57,099 nt of DNA from Planctomycetota bacterium (GTDB taxonomy: Bacteria; Planctomycetota; Brocadiia; Brocadiales; Brocadiaceae). Below, piece after piece: positions 1 through 7,117 of the stretch. Position numbers and translations under genes: made by a program. Position 1 is the stretch's first letter. Every line of letters begins with the position of its first letter. The stretch is taken from assembly GCA_016188675.1 (NCBI GenBank), contig JACPHJ010000014.1:1-57099 (forward strand). Direction: 5' to 3'. The notes beneath the pieces are model-generated. The model made no database searches. It was not told the origin of the DNA and saw only the letters and a list, made by a program, of their open reading frames with translations.

Positions 1-207
1 GCGGCAAATGGCCTTTAGCCTTTCTGCTTTTTCCAACAGAGGGGCTGTAATCTTTGTGCCGCTTCGTAATATAATTCCCTCGCAATCGTTAATAATCGTT
101 TTTAACTCGTCTGCTTTTATACCGGGCTTTTTTAATACTTTGAGTCCTGCCTTTTCCAGTATTTCAATGCATACATCTGGAAGTTCATCTGCAATTAAAA
201 CCTGCAT
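1..207 (-). CDS. serA: D-3-phosphoglycerate dehydrogenase, N-terminal part (runs off the window)
   Basis: The minus strand reads an open 69-codon frame from an ATG at 207 to the window edge. The protein begins MQVLIADELPDVCIEIL and continues with a GIILRSGTKIT stretch, which is the usual beginning of the substrate-binding domain of SerA and related D-2-hydroxyacid dehydrogenases. SerA oxidises 3-phosphoglycerate to 3-phosphohydroxypyruvate, the first step of serine synthesis in the cytoplasm. A GAGAGGATG ribosome binding site lies just before the ATG. Only the first seventh or so of the protein is visible, so the NAD domain and any ACT domain cannot be checked. Another D-2-hydroxyacid dehydrogenase is possible. 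Confidence 0.75.
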   Translation of the reverse strand, partial: MQVLIADELPDVCIEILEKAGLKVLKKPGIKADELKTIINDCEGIILRSGTKITAPLLEKAERLKAICR

Positions 208-490
208 GTCATCCTCTCTCGAATAATAAATATTTTTCTAAAAACAAAGCTCCGTAAATATAAGCATTTATAAAACGTTCATTTGTAATGATGAGCAAAA
301 CAAAATTAGGTATTATCAGTTGTGCTCATACAAAGAAACTTAGACTATCATGTTAACAATTTTATATTTTAAAATCAATTTTAAACTATTTGTCCTGAAG
401 GAGCAGATAAATATTTGAGATGTGAAGATTTTTTTGTTAAACTACTTACCATCTTTTAAAACTACATTTTTTCAGAATGGAGTATTATAA

Positions 491-1582
491 ATGAAAGGGA
501 AGCTTCCTGTTTTGTTAATAAGCGTATTTTTATTCTTCGTTCTTTTGGGTATAAAGAATACGAATGCCGAGGAAAAAGGCGGGTCACAGGACGTCTTGAA
601 GGAATTGGATGATTTTCAAAGATCCCTTTCGAACTGGATGAAGAATCTGGATACACTCGGTTCACAGTTTACCACACTTCAAAAAAACGTAAGTGAAAGT
701 TTATCTCCTTTAAAAGAGCTTGATAAGATGATAAAAGGAATCGAAGGGAAGTTAAATACCAGCATGTCAAAGATGGAGTCGCTTGAGAAGGCCGCGTCTA
801 TTGCCGAGGTCAAGGGGATGCTGGACTCCTTCGGCAAGACCTTTGATGTCTTAAAGAAATTATTATCAGATCTTACAAAGCGGGTTGAAGACCAGGAAAT
901 AAAAAGTGCGGTGCTTGAGAAAAGATATCAGGAGGCGCAAAGACCGTTAGAACCCATTAAGAAGGCTATCGAAGATTTAAATAAGTTGGTGACGGATAAG
1001 TTGGGTGAACAGGAAAAGAAAATTACTTCTCTTGAAGACAGCATTAAAACACGCGTAGCTTCTTTAGATAGTACGATGAAAACTTTTGAAGGGCAAATGA
1101 AGACCGTTTCAGATTTGGAAACGAGGGTGAAAAAAGTAGAAAAAGCGGGCGGTGTGAGTGCTGGTACGGCAACAGCCGAGGCTCCTTCTCCCGCACAATT
1201 GCAGGTAGCAATGGGAACAGAAACGGTAAAGGTGGCAGAGGGAACAGAAACAGCAACGGTAGCAAAGGAACACATCCCCATGCCCGAAGAAGAAGGTTTT
1301 AAAGAGATGGAAGATGGTTTTTATATACGAAATGTTAATCTCTTTCCCTTTGGATCTTCCTCACAGATTAAAGGGGAGATAAAGAATTTTTCGGATAGAG
1401 ACAGGAGTATTGCTACTTTTACAATCAAGGTCTATAATACTTCCGACATGCTCTTATTTACGCAGGATTTTTCAATCAAGACTTTTAAGAAAGGTGAAAT
1501 TCGGGGTTTCAATGAAATTATATCCGGGTATACACCCTTGGATATTGCAAGATATGAGATTATGCCAAAGAGGAGATACTAA
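491..1582 (+). CDS. secreted coiled-coil protein of unknown function
   Basis: This 363-residue protein starts with a signal peptide (residues 1-26, ending near NTNA-EE). Residues 30-220 are long heptad-rich helices with many Lys, Glu and Leu, predicted as coiled coil. A Thr/Ala/Glu-rich linker follows (about 220-265). A compact C-terminal domain (about 275-363) contains YIRNVNLFPFGSSSQIKGEI and resembles the FxLYD-type beta-sandwich found in many extracytoplasmic proteins. GGAG at 480-483 gives a good spacing to the ATG. The SUMF1-domain gene follows after 3 bp, so the two are probably co-transcribed and act in the same extracytoplasmic compartment. I do not recognise a named family. Confidence 0.8.
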   Translation: MKGKLPVLLISVFLFFVLLGIKNTNAEEKGGSQDVLKELDDFQRSLSNWMKNLDTLGSQFTTLQKNVSESLSPLKELDKMIKGIEGKLNTSMSKMESLEKAASIAEVKGMLDSFGKTFDVLKKLLSDLTKRVEDQEIKSAVLEKRYQEAQRPLEPIKKAIEDLNKLVTDKLGEQEKKITSLEDSIKTRVASLDSTMKTFEGQMKTVSDLETRVKKVEKAGGVSAGTATAEAPSPAQLQVAMGTETVKVAEGTETATVAKEHIPMPEEEGFKEMEDGFYIRNVNLFPFGSSSQIKGEIKNFSDRDRSIATFTIKVYNTSDMLLFTQDFSIKTFKKGEIRGFNEIISGYTPLDIARYEIMPKRRY

Positions 1583-1585
1583 AAT

Positions 1586-2425
1586 TTGAGTAAATACAAA
1601 GGTTTTATAATTTTGTTTATAGTGTATTTTGCAGGCGTTTATTTAGCTGGAAAATTGTTAGCAGAAGAAGAAAGCCATTCAGCTTCAAAAGAGCCGCCAT
1701 CTGCCTTAGAGAGTTATCCCGATATGGTTTTGATACCTGCCGGTGAATTTACTATGGGTGATAACACACGCTATAATTGGACTTTTATGTTGGCGTATAA
1801 TATTTATGACGGACCTGAACACGTCGTTTATTTGGATGACTATTATATTGATAAATATGAAGTGACGAATGAGCAATATAGAAAATTTGTAGACGAAACA
1901 GGTTATCGGAGACCTAGTTGCTGGAATGATGTTAGATTCAATCGTCTCAATCAGCCTGTTGTAGGCGTTGATTGGGACGATGCCGTTGCGTATGCAAAAT
2001 GGGCCGGGAAGAGATTACCCACCGAAGCTGAATGGGAAAAAGCCGCACGAGGCACAGACAAACGTTTATGGCCCTGGGGAAATAAATTCGATAAAACCAA
2101 ATGCACTGTGTGGGAGTCACAAGAAGCAGGACTTAGAGAGACAACACCTGTAGGAAAGTATGGAAATGGTAAAAGTCCTTATGGGTGCTATGATATGGCA
2201 GGAAATGTATGGGAATGGTGTGCTGATTATTATGACCAGAACTACTATTATGCCTCTCCCTCAAAAAATCCTCAGGGGCCTGAAACTGGGCAACAGAGGG
2301 TTCTTCGGGGAGGCGGCCTTCTTTACTTCGGACATTATGCACGTTGTGCTGCGCGGTATCGTGTTCCTCCGTATGCCCAAAGTCCGCAAATCGGATTTCG
2401 CTGTGCAAAAACACCTGAAAAGTAA
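1586..2425 (+). CDS. SUMF1/FGE-sulfatase-domain protein, secreted, probably not catalytic
   Basis: The 279-residue product has an N-terminal hydrophobic export segment (about 8-26) and then a complete formylglycine-generating-enzyme-like fold. Typical landmarks are LIPAGEFTMGD, YEVTNEQYRKFV, KRLPTEAEWEKAARG, YDMAGNVWEWC and the closing IGFRCAK. True FGE uses two cysteines in the RGGSW.C....C segment. Here that segment reads LRGGGLLYFGHYARCAARYR, so the first cysteine is missing and only the second remains. This argues for a structural or binding role rather than sulfatase activation. The start is TTG, supported by AGGAGA at 1571-1576. It sits 3 bp after the coiled-coil gene. Confidence 0.85.
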   Translation: MSKYKGFIILFIVYFAGVYLAGKLLAEEESHSASKEPPSALESYPDMVLIPAGEFTMGDNTRYNWTFMLAYNIYDGPEHVVYLDDYYIDKYEVTNEQYRKFVDETGYRRPSCWNDVRFNRLNQPVVGVDWDDAVAYAKWAGKRLPTEAEWEKAARGTDKRLWPWGNKFDKTKCTVWESQEAGLRETTPVGKYGNGKSPYGCYDMAGNVWEWCADYYDQNYYYASPSKNPQGPETGQQRVLRGGGLLYFGHYARCAARYRVPPYAQSPQIGFRCAKTPEK

Positions 2426-2432
2426 GCGTTAC

Positions 2433-2999
2433 TCAGGGTATTTTCTCAAAATGTACCTTTAGTTCATCCCCTTCTTTTACTAAAGATTCTAAAAATAATT
2501 TTACCTCAAGGGTTGGATATTTTTCTATTAATAGTTCTCTTGCATTCCTCAAATCTGCGCAAAGTGTTTCGTTTTCAGCTATTTCTGAACCAAAAGACGC
2601 AGAGCCTCCGTATCCACCGCAGTCTTTGTGACTAATAATGACAACCCGATTTATGAGATGGAGTTTTACAGAAAGGGCAAATTTGCTAAAAAGCAGTTCT
2701 CGTGTTTCCGGGTTTACAAGGTTATAAATGCTACCTGGTATGGAAATATGATCGTAGTTGTCTTTCAATCCCAGCGTTTCGTTAATAAACTCCTGGTTTG
2801 CGTTGGCATAACGGTAATCAATACAGGTAATTACTAAGGTATCACAATCAGACCTTGCAGTTTGAGGATTTATTTCAGTGGCTATTTGCTGATTATTTAT
2901 CATTAGATCAGTCGAAGAGGATTTGTTGTAAGTACAACCTATTGGAGTGAGGAGAAACAGGGCTATAACAAAACAAATTGGTTTTAGATTTTTTTTCAT
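2433..2999 (-). CDS. extracytoplasmic beta-carbonic-anhydrase-like protein 1
   Basis: The 188-residue product has a hydrophobic leader with a cysteine at position 22 (PIGC), so it may be a lipoprotein, although the lipobox is imperfect. The mature part carries the zinc-site pattern of beta-class carbonic anhydrases: C59-x-D61-x-R63 and H124-x-x-C127, followed by GGYGG. It is shorter than a classic beta-carbonic anhydrase (about 200-220 residues after the leader) and fits the compact putative carbonic-anhydrase family. The expected reaction is reversible CO2 hydration outside the cytoplasmic membrane, but this is inferred. A close paralogue lies 65 bp upstream in the same direction. Confidence 0.75.
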   Translation of the reverse strand: MKKNLKPICFVIALFLLTPIGCTYNKSSSTDLMINNQQIATEINPQTARSDCDTLVITCIDYRYANANQEFINETLGLKDNYDHISIPGSIYNLVNPETRELLFSKFALSVKLHLINRVVIISHKDCGGYGGSASFGSEIAENETLCADLRNARELLIEKYPTLEVKLFLESLVKEGDELKVHFEKIP

Positions 3000-3064
3000 G
3001 GAAGCGCTTTCGGATTGTTGTATTGGTTGATTTTATATCACGATTTTTAAAAAATTCTTTAATG

Positions 3065-3655
3065 TTATAAAATTTGTTTAAAATTGTAAATGCGTTTATC
3101 CTCGTTGTTATAAACCGTCCCGTAGTACAAATCGACCCTTAGATGTGGGAATTTTATCCCAAATAGCCTGCGGGCCTTTTTTAAGTCTTTACAGATAGTC
3201 TTATATTCGGCCTCGGGTTCTGGAAAGCTATTGGATCCGCCATAGCCAATAGTACAATCTTGATGAGCAAGGACAACGACGCGTTTCACATGGTGTAATC
3301 TAAAGGAAACACCAAATGTATTCATAACAAGGTCTCTTGTTTTTGAATCCATAAGATTGCGTATGGAACCCGGAATAGAAATATAGTCGTACTTTCCTTT
3401 TAATCCCAATCTGTCGTTTATAAATTCCTGAGTGGCTGTGGTAAATCTGAAATCAGTGCAGGTGATTACCAGCGCATCACACCAGTGCTTTTTTTCATCA
3501 AAAAATTTTGAATATTTAACAGTTTTTTTTTGTTGTTCGCCATCATTTGGTTCGTCTGCTGACAATGAAGCCTTGTTTGTAACGGTAAAAACGGTAACAA
3601 ATAATAAGACTAAGATAGGAAGGGTTGCTTTTAATGTTTTGGTTGTGTGTTTCAT
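3065..3655 (-). CDS. extracytoplasmic beta-carbonic-anhydrase-like protein 2
   Basis: This 196-residue paralogue of the neighbouring gene has a classic signal peptide (residues 1-33, with a hydrophobic LPILVLLFVTVFTV core). Its metal-site residues are kept: C66-x-D68-x-R70 and H131-x-x-C134. The shared blocks TQEFINDRLGLKGKYDYISI and IPGS mark both as products of one duplication. It differs by lacking an early cysteine, so it should be a soluble secreted protein rather than lipid-anchored. It is transcribed ahead of the first paralogue, with two SPFH genes further upstream on the same strand, separated by a terminator-like hairpin. Confidence 0.75.
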   Translation of the reverse strand: MKHTTKTLKATLPILVLLFVTVFTVTNKASLSADEPNDGEQQKKTVKYSKFFDEKKHWCDALVITCTDFRFTTATQEFINDRLGLKGKYDYISIPGSIRNLMDSKTRDLVMNTFGVSFRLHHVKRVVVLAHQDCTIGYGGSNSFPEPEAEYKTICKDLKKARRLFGIKFPHLRVDLYYGTVYNNEDKRIYNFKQIL

Positions 3656-3811
3656 AATTTAGTTTATGATAGATAAAGTTTATGTAAATAAATTATTGAA
3701 ACTAATCCCATATAAAATAGCAAACGTTATTCCATATGGCGCATGATATTATAAGTGATTAATTTGCAGTACCATAGTAAAACTACTGCATTTTTGTGAA
3801 CTGTTAAACTG

Positions 3812-3839
3812 AAAAAAAACGGTGCAAATGAACCGTTTT
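3812..3839 (-). terminator. intrinsic terminator of the SPFH gene pair
   Basis: AAAACGGT (3816-3823) pairs with ACCGTTTT (3832-3839) around an 8-nt loop. On the minus strand the stem is followed by a run of eight T residues, as expected for Rho-independent termination 30 bp after the SPFH stop codon. Confidence 0.6.
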
Positions 3840-3868
3840 GTGTTTACAAAAACAACAGATGGGTACGG

Positions 3869-5038
3869 TTATTTTGTTTTTGTAGTGTCTGTGCCTTTTG
3901 GCTGGTTTAGCATTTCCTGGATTTGTTTAAATGTCTTCGAGTCAACACGAAGCTTCCCTTTCGTATCAGTGACACCTAGTCGCGTGGCCATATCATCAAT
4001 GTCGAGTAAATTTAAATCAAGGCTCGAGATACTTACGTCAGCCAGGTTGATGTTGCGTGCCGCTTCCATTGCAACAATAATATCACCTCCCAGACCTGCA
4101 AGCGCCTCTCTTCGAAGTCGTTCACCTTCCGCTTGTGAATATTTAATTAAAAGGGTGCCGTCTGCCTTGCGTTGCTGTTTGTAGAGATCTCCTTCTGCCT
4201 TCTTCTGTACCAGATATTTATCAGCCTCTGCAAGGAGTTCGGTGATTCTTTTTGAAGTTTCGGCATCGAGAACGGTGAGCGCCCTTTCTTTATCACCGGT
4301 GATTTTTTGAGCAATGGCCTCTGTATCGGCATCTATAGTTTGAGTAATACCTCTTTGTTCGGCTGCGAGCGCCTTTGACTGATTTAAAACGTTATCCAGC
4401 TCTGCTAATTTAATGTTTTTAATTTTTCTTTCAAGCTGTGGGTCAAATCTCATTTCCAGAATAAGCACATCAATAACATCGACATGACGAAGAATAAGCC
4501 TAGCGGTAAGCTCTATTTTACATTCTTCAGCCCTTTTTCTCTTTTCTTCAGGGTTATACAAATCCCGTTCCACCATTCTACCAAAAACACTTCTGGCAAT
4601 GTCACGTGTTTCGTTTTCGACAATAACTTTATACCGCTCACCCACGCCAATATCCTGACGTAACTTCCACGCCTTATCTTTCTTAATCTGGTATTTTACC
4701 ACCATGTCCACAGAGACATCATAGTCATCCGCCGTTCTAAGAGCTGCCTCTTTTCGCTCGTCGTGTCCCATATGAGATGGTTCTTTTGCGAGTTCAATGG
4801 TCTGGACGGTGCTATCATAAAGATCCCACTGGTCAATGCCGGTAATTGCCCTGTGCCAGCCAGGACCGTAGTCCTTATGTACAATACCCCTGGTTACGCC
4901 CCAAATACGCGTCCTCACGCCTACTTGATCAACACCTACCTTAATTACAAAGAATTTTATACCAATAATAAATACAGCGATAAAAAAGAAAATTCCAATA
5001 GGAATGATATATTTGGCTGTAAGTTTTCCTATGTGCAT
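3869..5038 (-). CDS. SPFH/band-7 family membrane protein
   Basis: The protein has one N-terminal membrane segment (about 13-34, IIPIGIFFFIAVFIIGIKFF), then a band-7 domain (about 40-230), then an Ala/Glu/Lys-rich helical region (about 230-330) typical of stomatin, flotillin and HflK/HflC proteins. Such proteins form large membrane rings that organise lipids or control proteases such as FtsH. I chose the ATG at 5038 because AGAGG precedes it by about 5 nt; a GTG two codons earlier (5044) is also possible. A second SPFH gene lies upstream on the same strand, so the two probably form a hetero-oligomer in the manner of HflK and HflC. The sequences are too divergent to use those names. Confidence 0.85.
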   Translation of the reverse strand: MHIGKLTAKYIIPIGIFFFIAVFIIGIKFFVIKVGVDQVGVRTRIWGVTRGIVHKDYGPGWHRAITGIDQWDLYDSTVQTIELAKEPSHMGHDERKEAALRTADDYDVSVDMVVKYQIKKDKAWKLRQDIGVGERYKVIVENETRDIARSVFGRMVERDLYNPEEKRKRAEECKIELTARLILRHVDVIDVLILEMRFDPQLERKIKNIKLAELDNVLNQSKALAAEQRGITQTIDADTEAIAQKITGDKERALTVLDAETSKRITELLAEADKYLVQKKAEGDLYKQQRKADGTLLIKYSQAEGERLRREALAGLGGDIIVAMEAARNINLADVSISSLDLNLLDIDDMATRLGVTDTKGKLRVDSKTFKQIQEMLNQPKGTDTTKTK

Positions 5039-5111
5039 TTTCACCTCTTCTCAAATAGCAGTTTTAATGTGCCAATGTATTAATGAATATAAAGTGTAAA
5101 TTATAGCGTTA

Positions 5112-6296
5112 TTAGGGTGATTTATCAGGTCCGGGTTTTAATGGGCTGACCAGTGCTGCGTCAGGTGGTTCCGGGAACATGTAATCAATCTTTGGCGAAT
5201 CTTCAATGTACTTGAACCTCTGGATACTTTGAGGTGTTTCGATGCCCTGTCTGACAATGGGTATGCTGCGAATAATAGCTTGTTTTAAACGTTTGGCATA
5301 TTCGAGTCTGACCATATTCCGACCGCCTTCTCCATCCAATGCATTGCGTAAAGCCTTAATACCTTCTGCATCGGCCTTTACTGTTGCAAGAACTGCCTCC
5401 GCTTCCTTTGCAAGTCTTTCGTATTCAGCGTCTGCCTCGTATCTTTTCTGAATCAAGTAGGCGTCGGCATCTTGTTTTTTTGCCTCAGCGCTACCTCTTG
5501 CATCCATGATGCGTTTGTCGCATTCCCCTCTAAACCTTGCAACCTCAACCTCTAATTTTTTCGTTTCTTCTACTACGACTTTTCTCTGATTTTCTCTGGC
5601 CGCCGAAGCCCTCGTTTTTTGTTCTTCGACTTCCTTATCAGCCAGCCTGCGCTCTTGTATCTTCTCTGCATATTCACGGTAGTAGCGATAATCAGAAAGG
5701 TTAATGGACGTAACGTAAAAACCGTGAAGTTCTAACATTTTATTGATTTCGTCACGTGCCTTTTGTGCCTTCTGGTCACGCAGAGAAGCAACTGGGAATT
5801 CTCCCAACGTTAATTCTCCATAGCAGTAATAACAAATGGTACGTGCGTAATCATATAACCATTTTTGTTTAAAGATATCACCAACGCCTGTATTCTGTAC
5901 AACATGGACAGCAAAATCTGGGTTTAATCTATATTGGATTTGCAAATCTAATACGACATCACCACCATCTATGGATTTCATGATTAGCGGAATTCCTTGT
6001 GGATGCTTTTCGTCAATTTCAGCTGCCGTCATTTTTAAGACTTGCTCGCGTTTGTCTAAGATGTATATATCCTGAATAAAAGGATAATAAAGTATGGCGC
6101 CTGCCCGATTGACTAACTTTATACCACCCGTAAGATTATTTACAACCACAGCCACTTCGTCAGCAGCTATTTCTTTCCAGCTTAATTCCCTGCCGCCATA
6201 GATGCCGCCTGCTATTATTGCGAGTATTATAACAACGACAATGACCTTGCGATAAATGTGAAAATGCCTTATTTTTGGTTTAAAACCTTTGTCCAT
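5112..6296 (-). CDS. SPFH/band-7 family membrane protein (partner)
   Basis: This 394-residue protein has a basic N-terminus, a single membrane helix (about 17-36, VIVVVIILAIIAGGIYGG), a band-7 domain with the EVAVVVNNLTGGIKLV entry strand, and a long charged helix (about 205-330, rich in EEQKTRA and AEAKKQDADAY repeats). The C-terminus is proline-rich and ends GPDKSP. It is the first gene of the pair, with an AGGAT site 6 nt before the ATG. It differs enough from its neighbour to suggest an old duplication with distinct roles. A hetero-oligomeric membrane scaffold is inferred. No protease gene is adjacent; ftsH in this window is 41 kb away. Confidence 0.85.
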   Translation of the reverse strand: MDKGFKPKIRHFHIYRKVIVVVIILAIIAGGIYGGRELSWKEIAADEVAVVVNNLTGGIKLVNRAGAILYYPFIQDIYILDKREQVLKMTAAEIDEKHPQGIPLIMKSIDGGDVVLDLQIQYRLNPDFAVHVVQNTGVGDIFKQKWLYDYARTICYYCYGELTLGEFPVASLRDQKAQKARDEINKMLELHGFYVTSINLSDYRYYREYAEKIQERRLADKEVEEQKTRASAARENQRKVVVEETKKLEVEVARFRGECDKRIMDARGSAEAKKQDADAYLIQKRYEADAEYERLAKEAEAVLATVKADAEGIKALRNALDGEGGRNMVRLEYAKRLKQAIIRSIPIVRQGIETPQSIQRFKYIEDSPKIDYMFPEPPDAALVSPLKPGPDKSP

Positions 6297-6722
6297 ATAT
6301 TATCCTAGTTATAATTTTTACCAGAATATAATAAGCAGTGAGAACGACTTATAAGTTCTGAATTATAAAAACATGTTTCCGTAAGGTCAATAGAAAATTA
6401 AAAAACATGCAGTGTTTGATTGTTCAGTATTTATTAAGCATGTTTAGTAATATTGAATTTCCTTGGAATGTATAAATTGAATAGTTTTTATGACGTATGT
6501 CTTTTGAATTGTTTGGTTAAATAAAACTATGATGCATATTGTAAAAAATATTTCACATATGAAATATAAAAGCAATTAAACTTTAGTATTATGCAGTTGA
6601 TAGATTGCAAGCACGTTATATTCTAACTTGTTAGCTTGTGCATACTAACGTTCTTTTTGTTGGCTGTAAATACATTGGGAATAATATTTGTTTGGTTTGT
6701 TAATAAATAAATCGTTTAACAT

Positions 6723-6741
6723 GATAACAGGGGTGTCTTGG
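6723..6741 (+). repeat. upstream copy of a 19-bp direct repeat
   Basis: GATAACAGGGGTGTCTTGG matches the copy at 6870-6888 at 17 of 19 positions. The two copies start 147 bp apart, close to fourteen helical turns, which would place them on the same face of the DNA. Confidence 0.5.
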
Positions 6742-6869
6742 TTTGGAAATACAGAATGCATCCATTTGTGTGACAGTCTAAACTCCGAATTGATAGAAAA
6801 CCGCGGTAAGGTGGACAGGAAAGGTTGTAAAATAGGCTATTATTTCATCGTATTTATTTTGTGAGCTTT

Positions 6870-6888
6870 GATAAAAGGAGTGTCTTGG
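6870..6888 (+). promoter_or_regulatory. downstream copy of the 19-bp repeat, next to the -35 box
   Basis: GATAAAAGGAGTGTCTTGG ends 16 bp before the -35 element of the porin promoter, where an activator would contact RNA polymerase. The pairing with the copy at 6723 suggests a regulator site, but the regulator is unknown. Confidence 0.45.
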
Positions 6889-6904
6889 AAAAATAAAAAT
6901 ATTC

Positions 6905-6932
6905 TTGACACTACCGAGCTTCGACATATAAT
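6905..6932 (+). promoter_or_regulatory. consensus sigma70-type promoter of the porin gene
   Basis: TTGACA (6905-6910) and TATAAT (6927-6932) are perfect matches to the housekeeping consensus with a 16-bp spacer. Transcription should start near 6939-6940, giving a leader of roughly 180 nt before the porin ATG. A perfect promoter fits a very abundant envelope protein. Confidence 0.75.
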
Positions 6933-7117
6933 GTGCTGACCAATGTCTATTGTTATAGTGTCTTTAGATGCAAAATAAGCAAAAACGTAAAACATGAGGA
7001 GGAGAAAGGAGGCCGGTCTATACTAGCTAATTTTTGTAGTACGTTATGTTTTTGTTTTGTTATTTCTTAATTTAAGTTGGGGTCCGAGTGGTTTTATTTA
7101 AGAAGGGGAGGAAAAAA

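Larger units (their letters stand above)
6297..6904. other. AT-rich intergenic region upstream of the porin
   Basis: About 600 bp without a credible gene lie between the divergent SPFH and porin genes. It is strongly AT-rich with stop codons in all frames. The recognisable elements are two near-identical 19-bp direct repeats (6723-6741 and 6870-6888), described separately. I see no tRNA, small RNA or conserved riboswitch signature by eye. Confidence 0.6.

Noticed and set aside
8..226. 72-codon plus-strand open frame at the window start
   Set aside because: The minus strand here encodes the recognisable SerA N-terminus with a good ribosome binding site.
928..1281. 117-codon minus-strand frame inside the coiled-coil gene
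   Set aside because: It is antisense to a coding region with a signal peptide and coiled coil; no ribosome binding site or family match.
1586..2425. Sulfatase-activating enzyme (true FGE)
   Set aside because: One of the two active-site cysteines is absent and no sulfatase gene is nearby.
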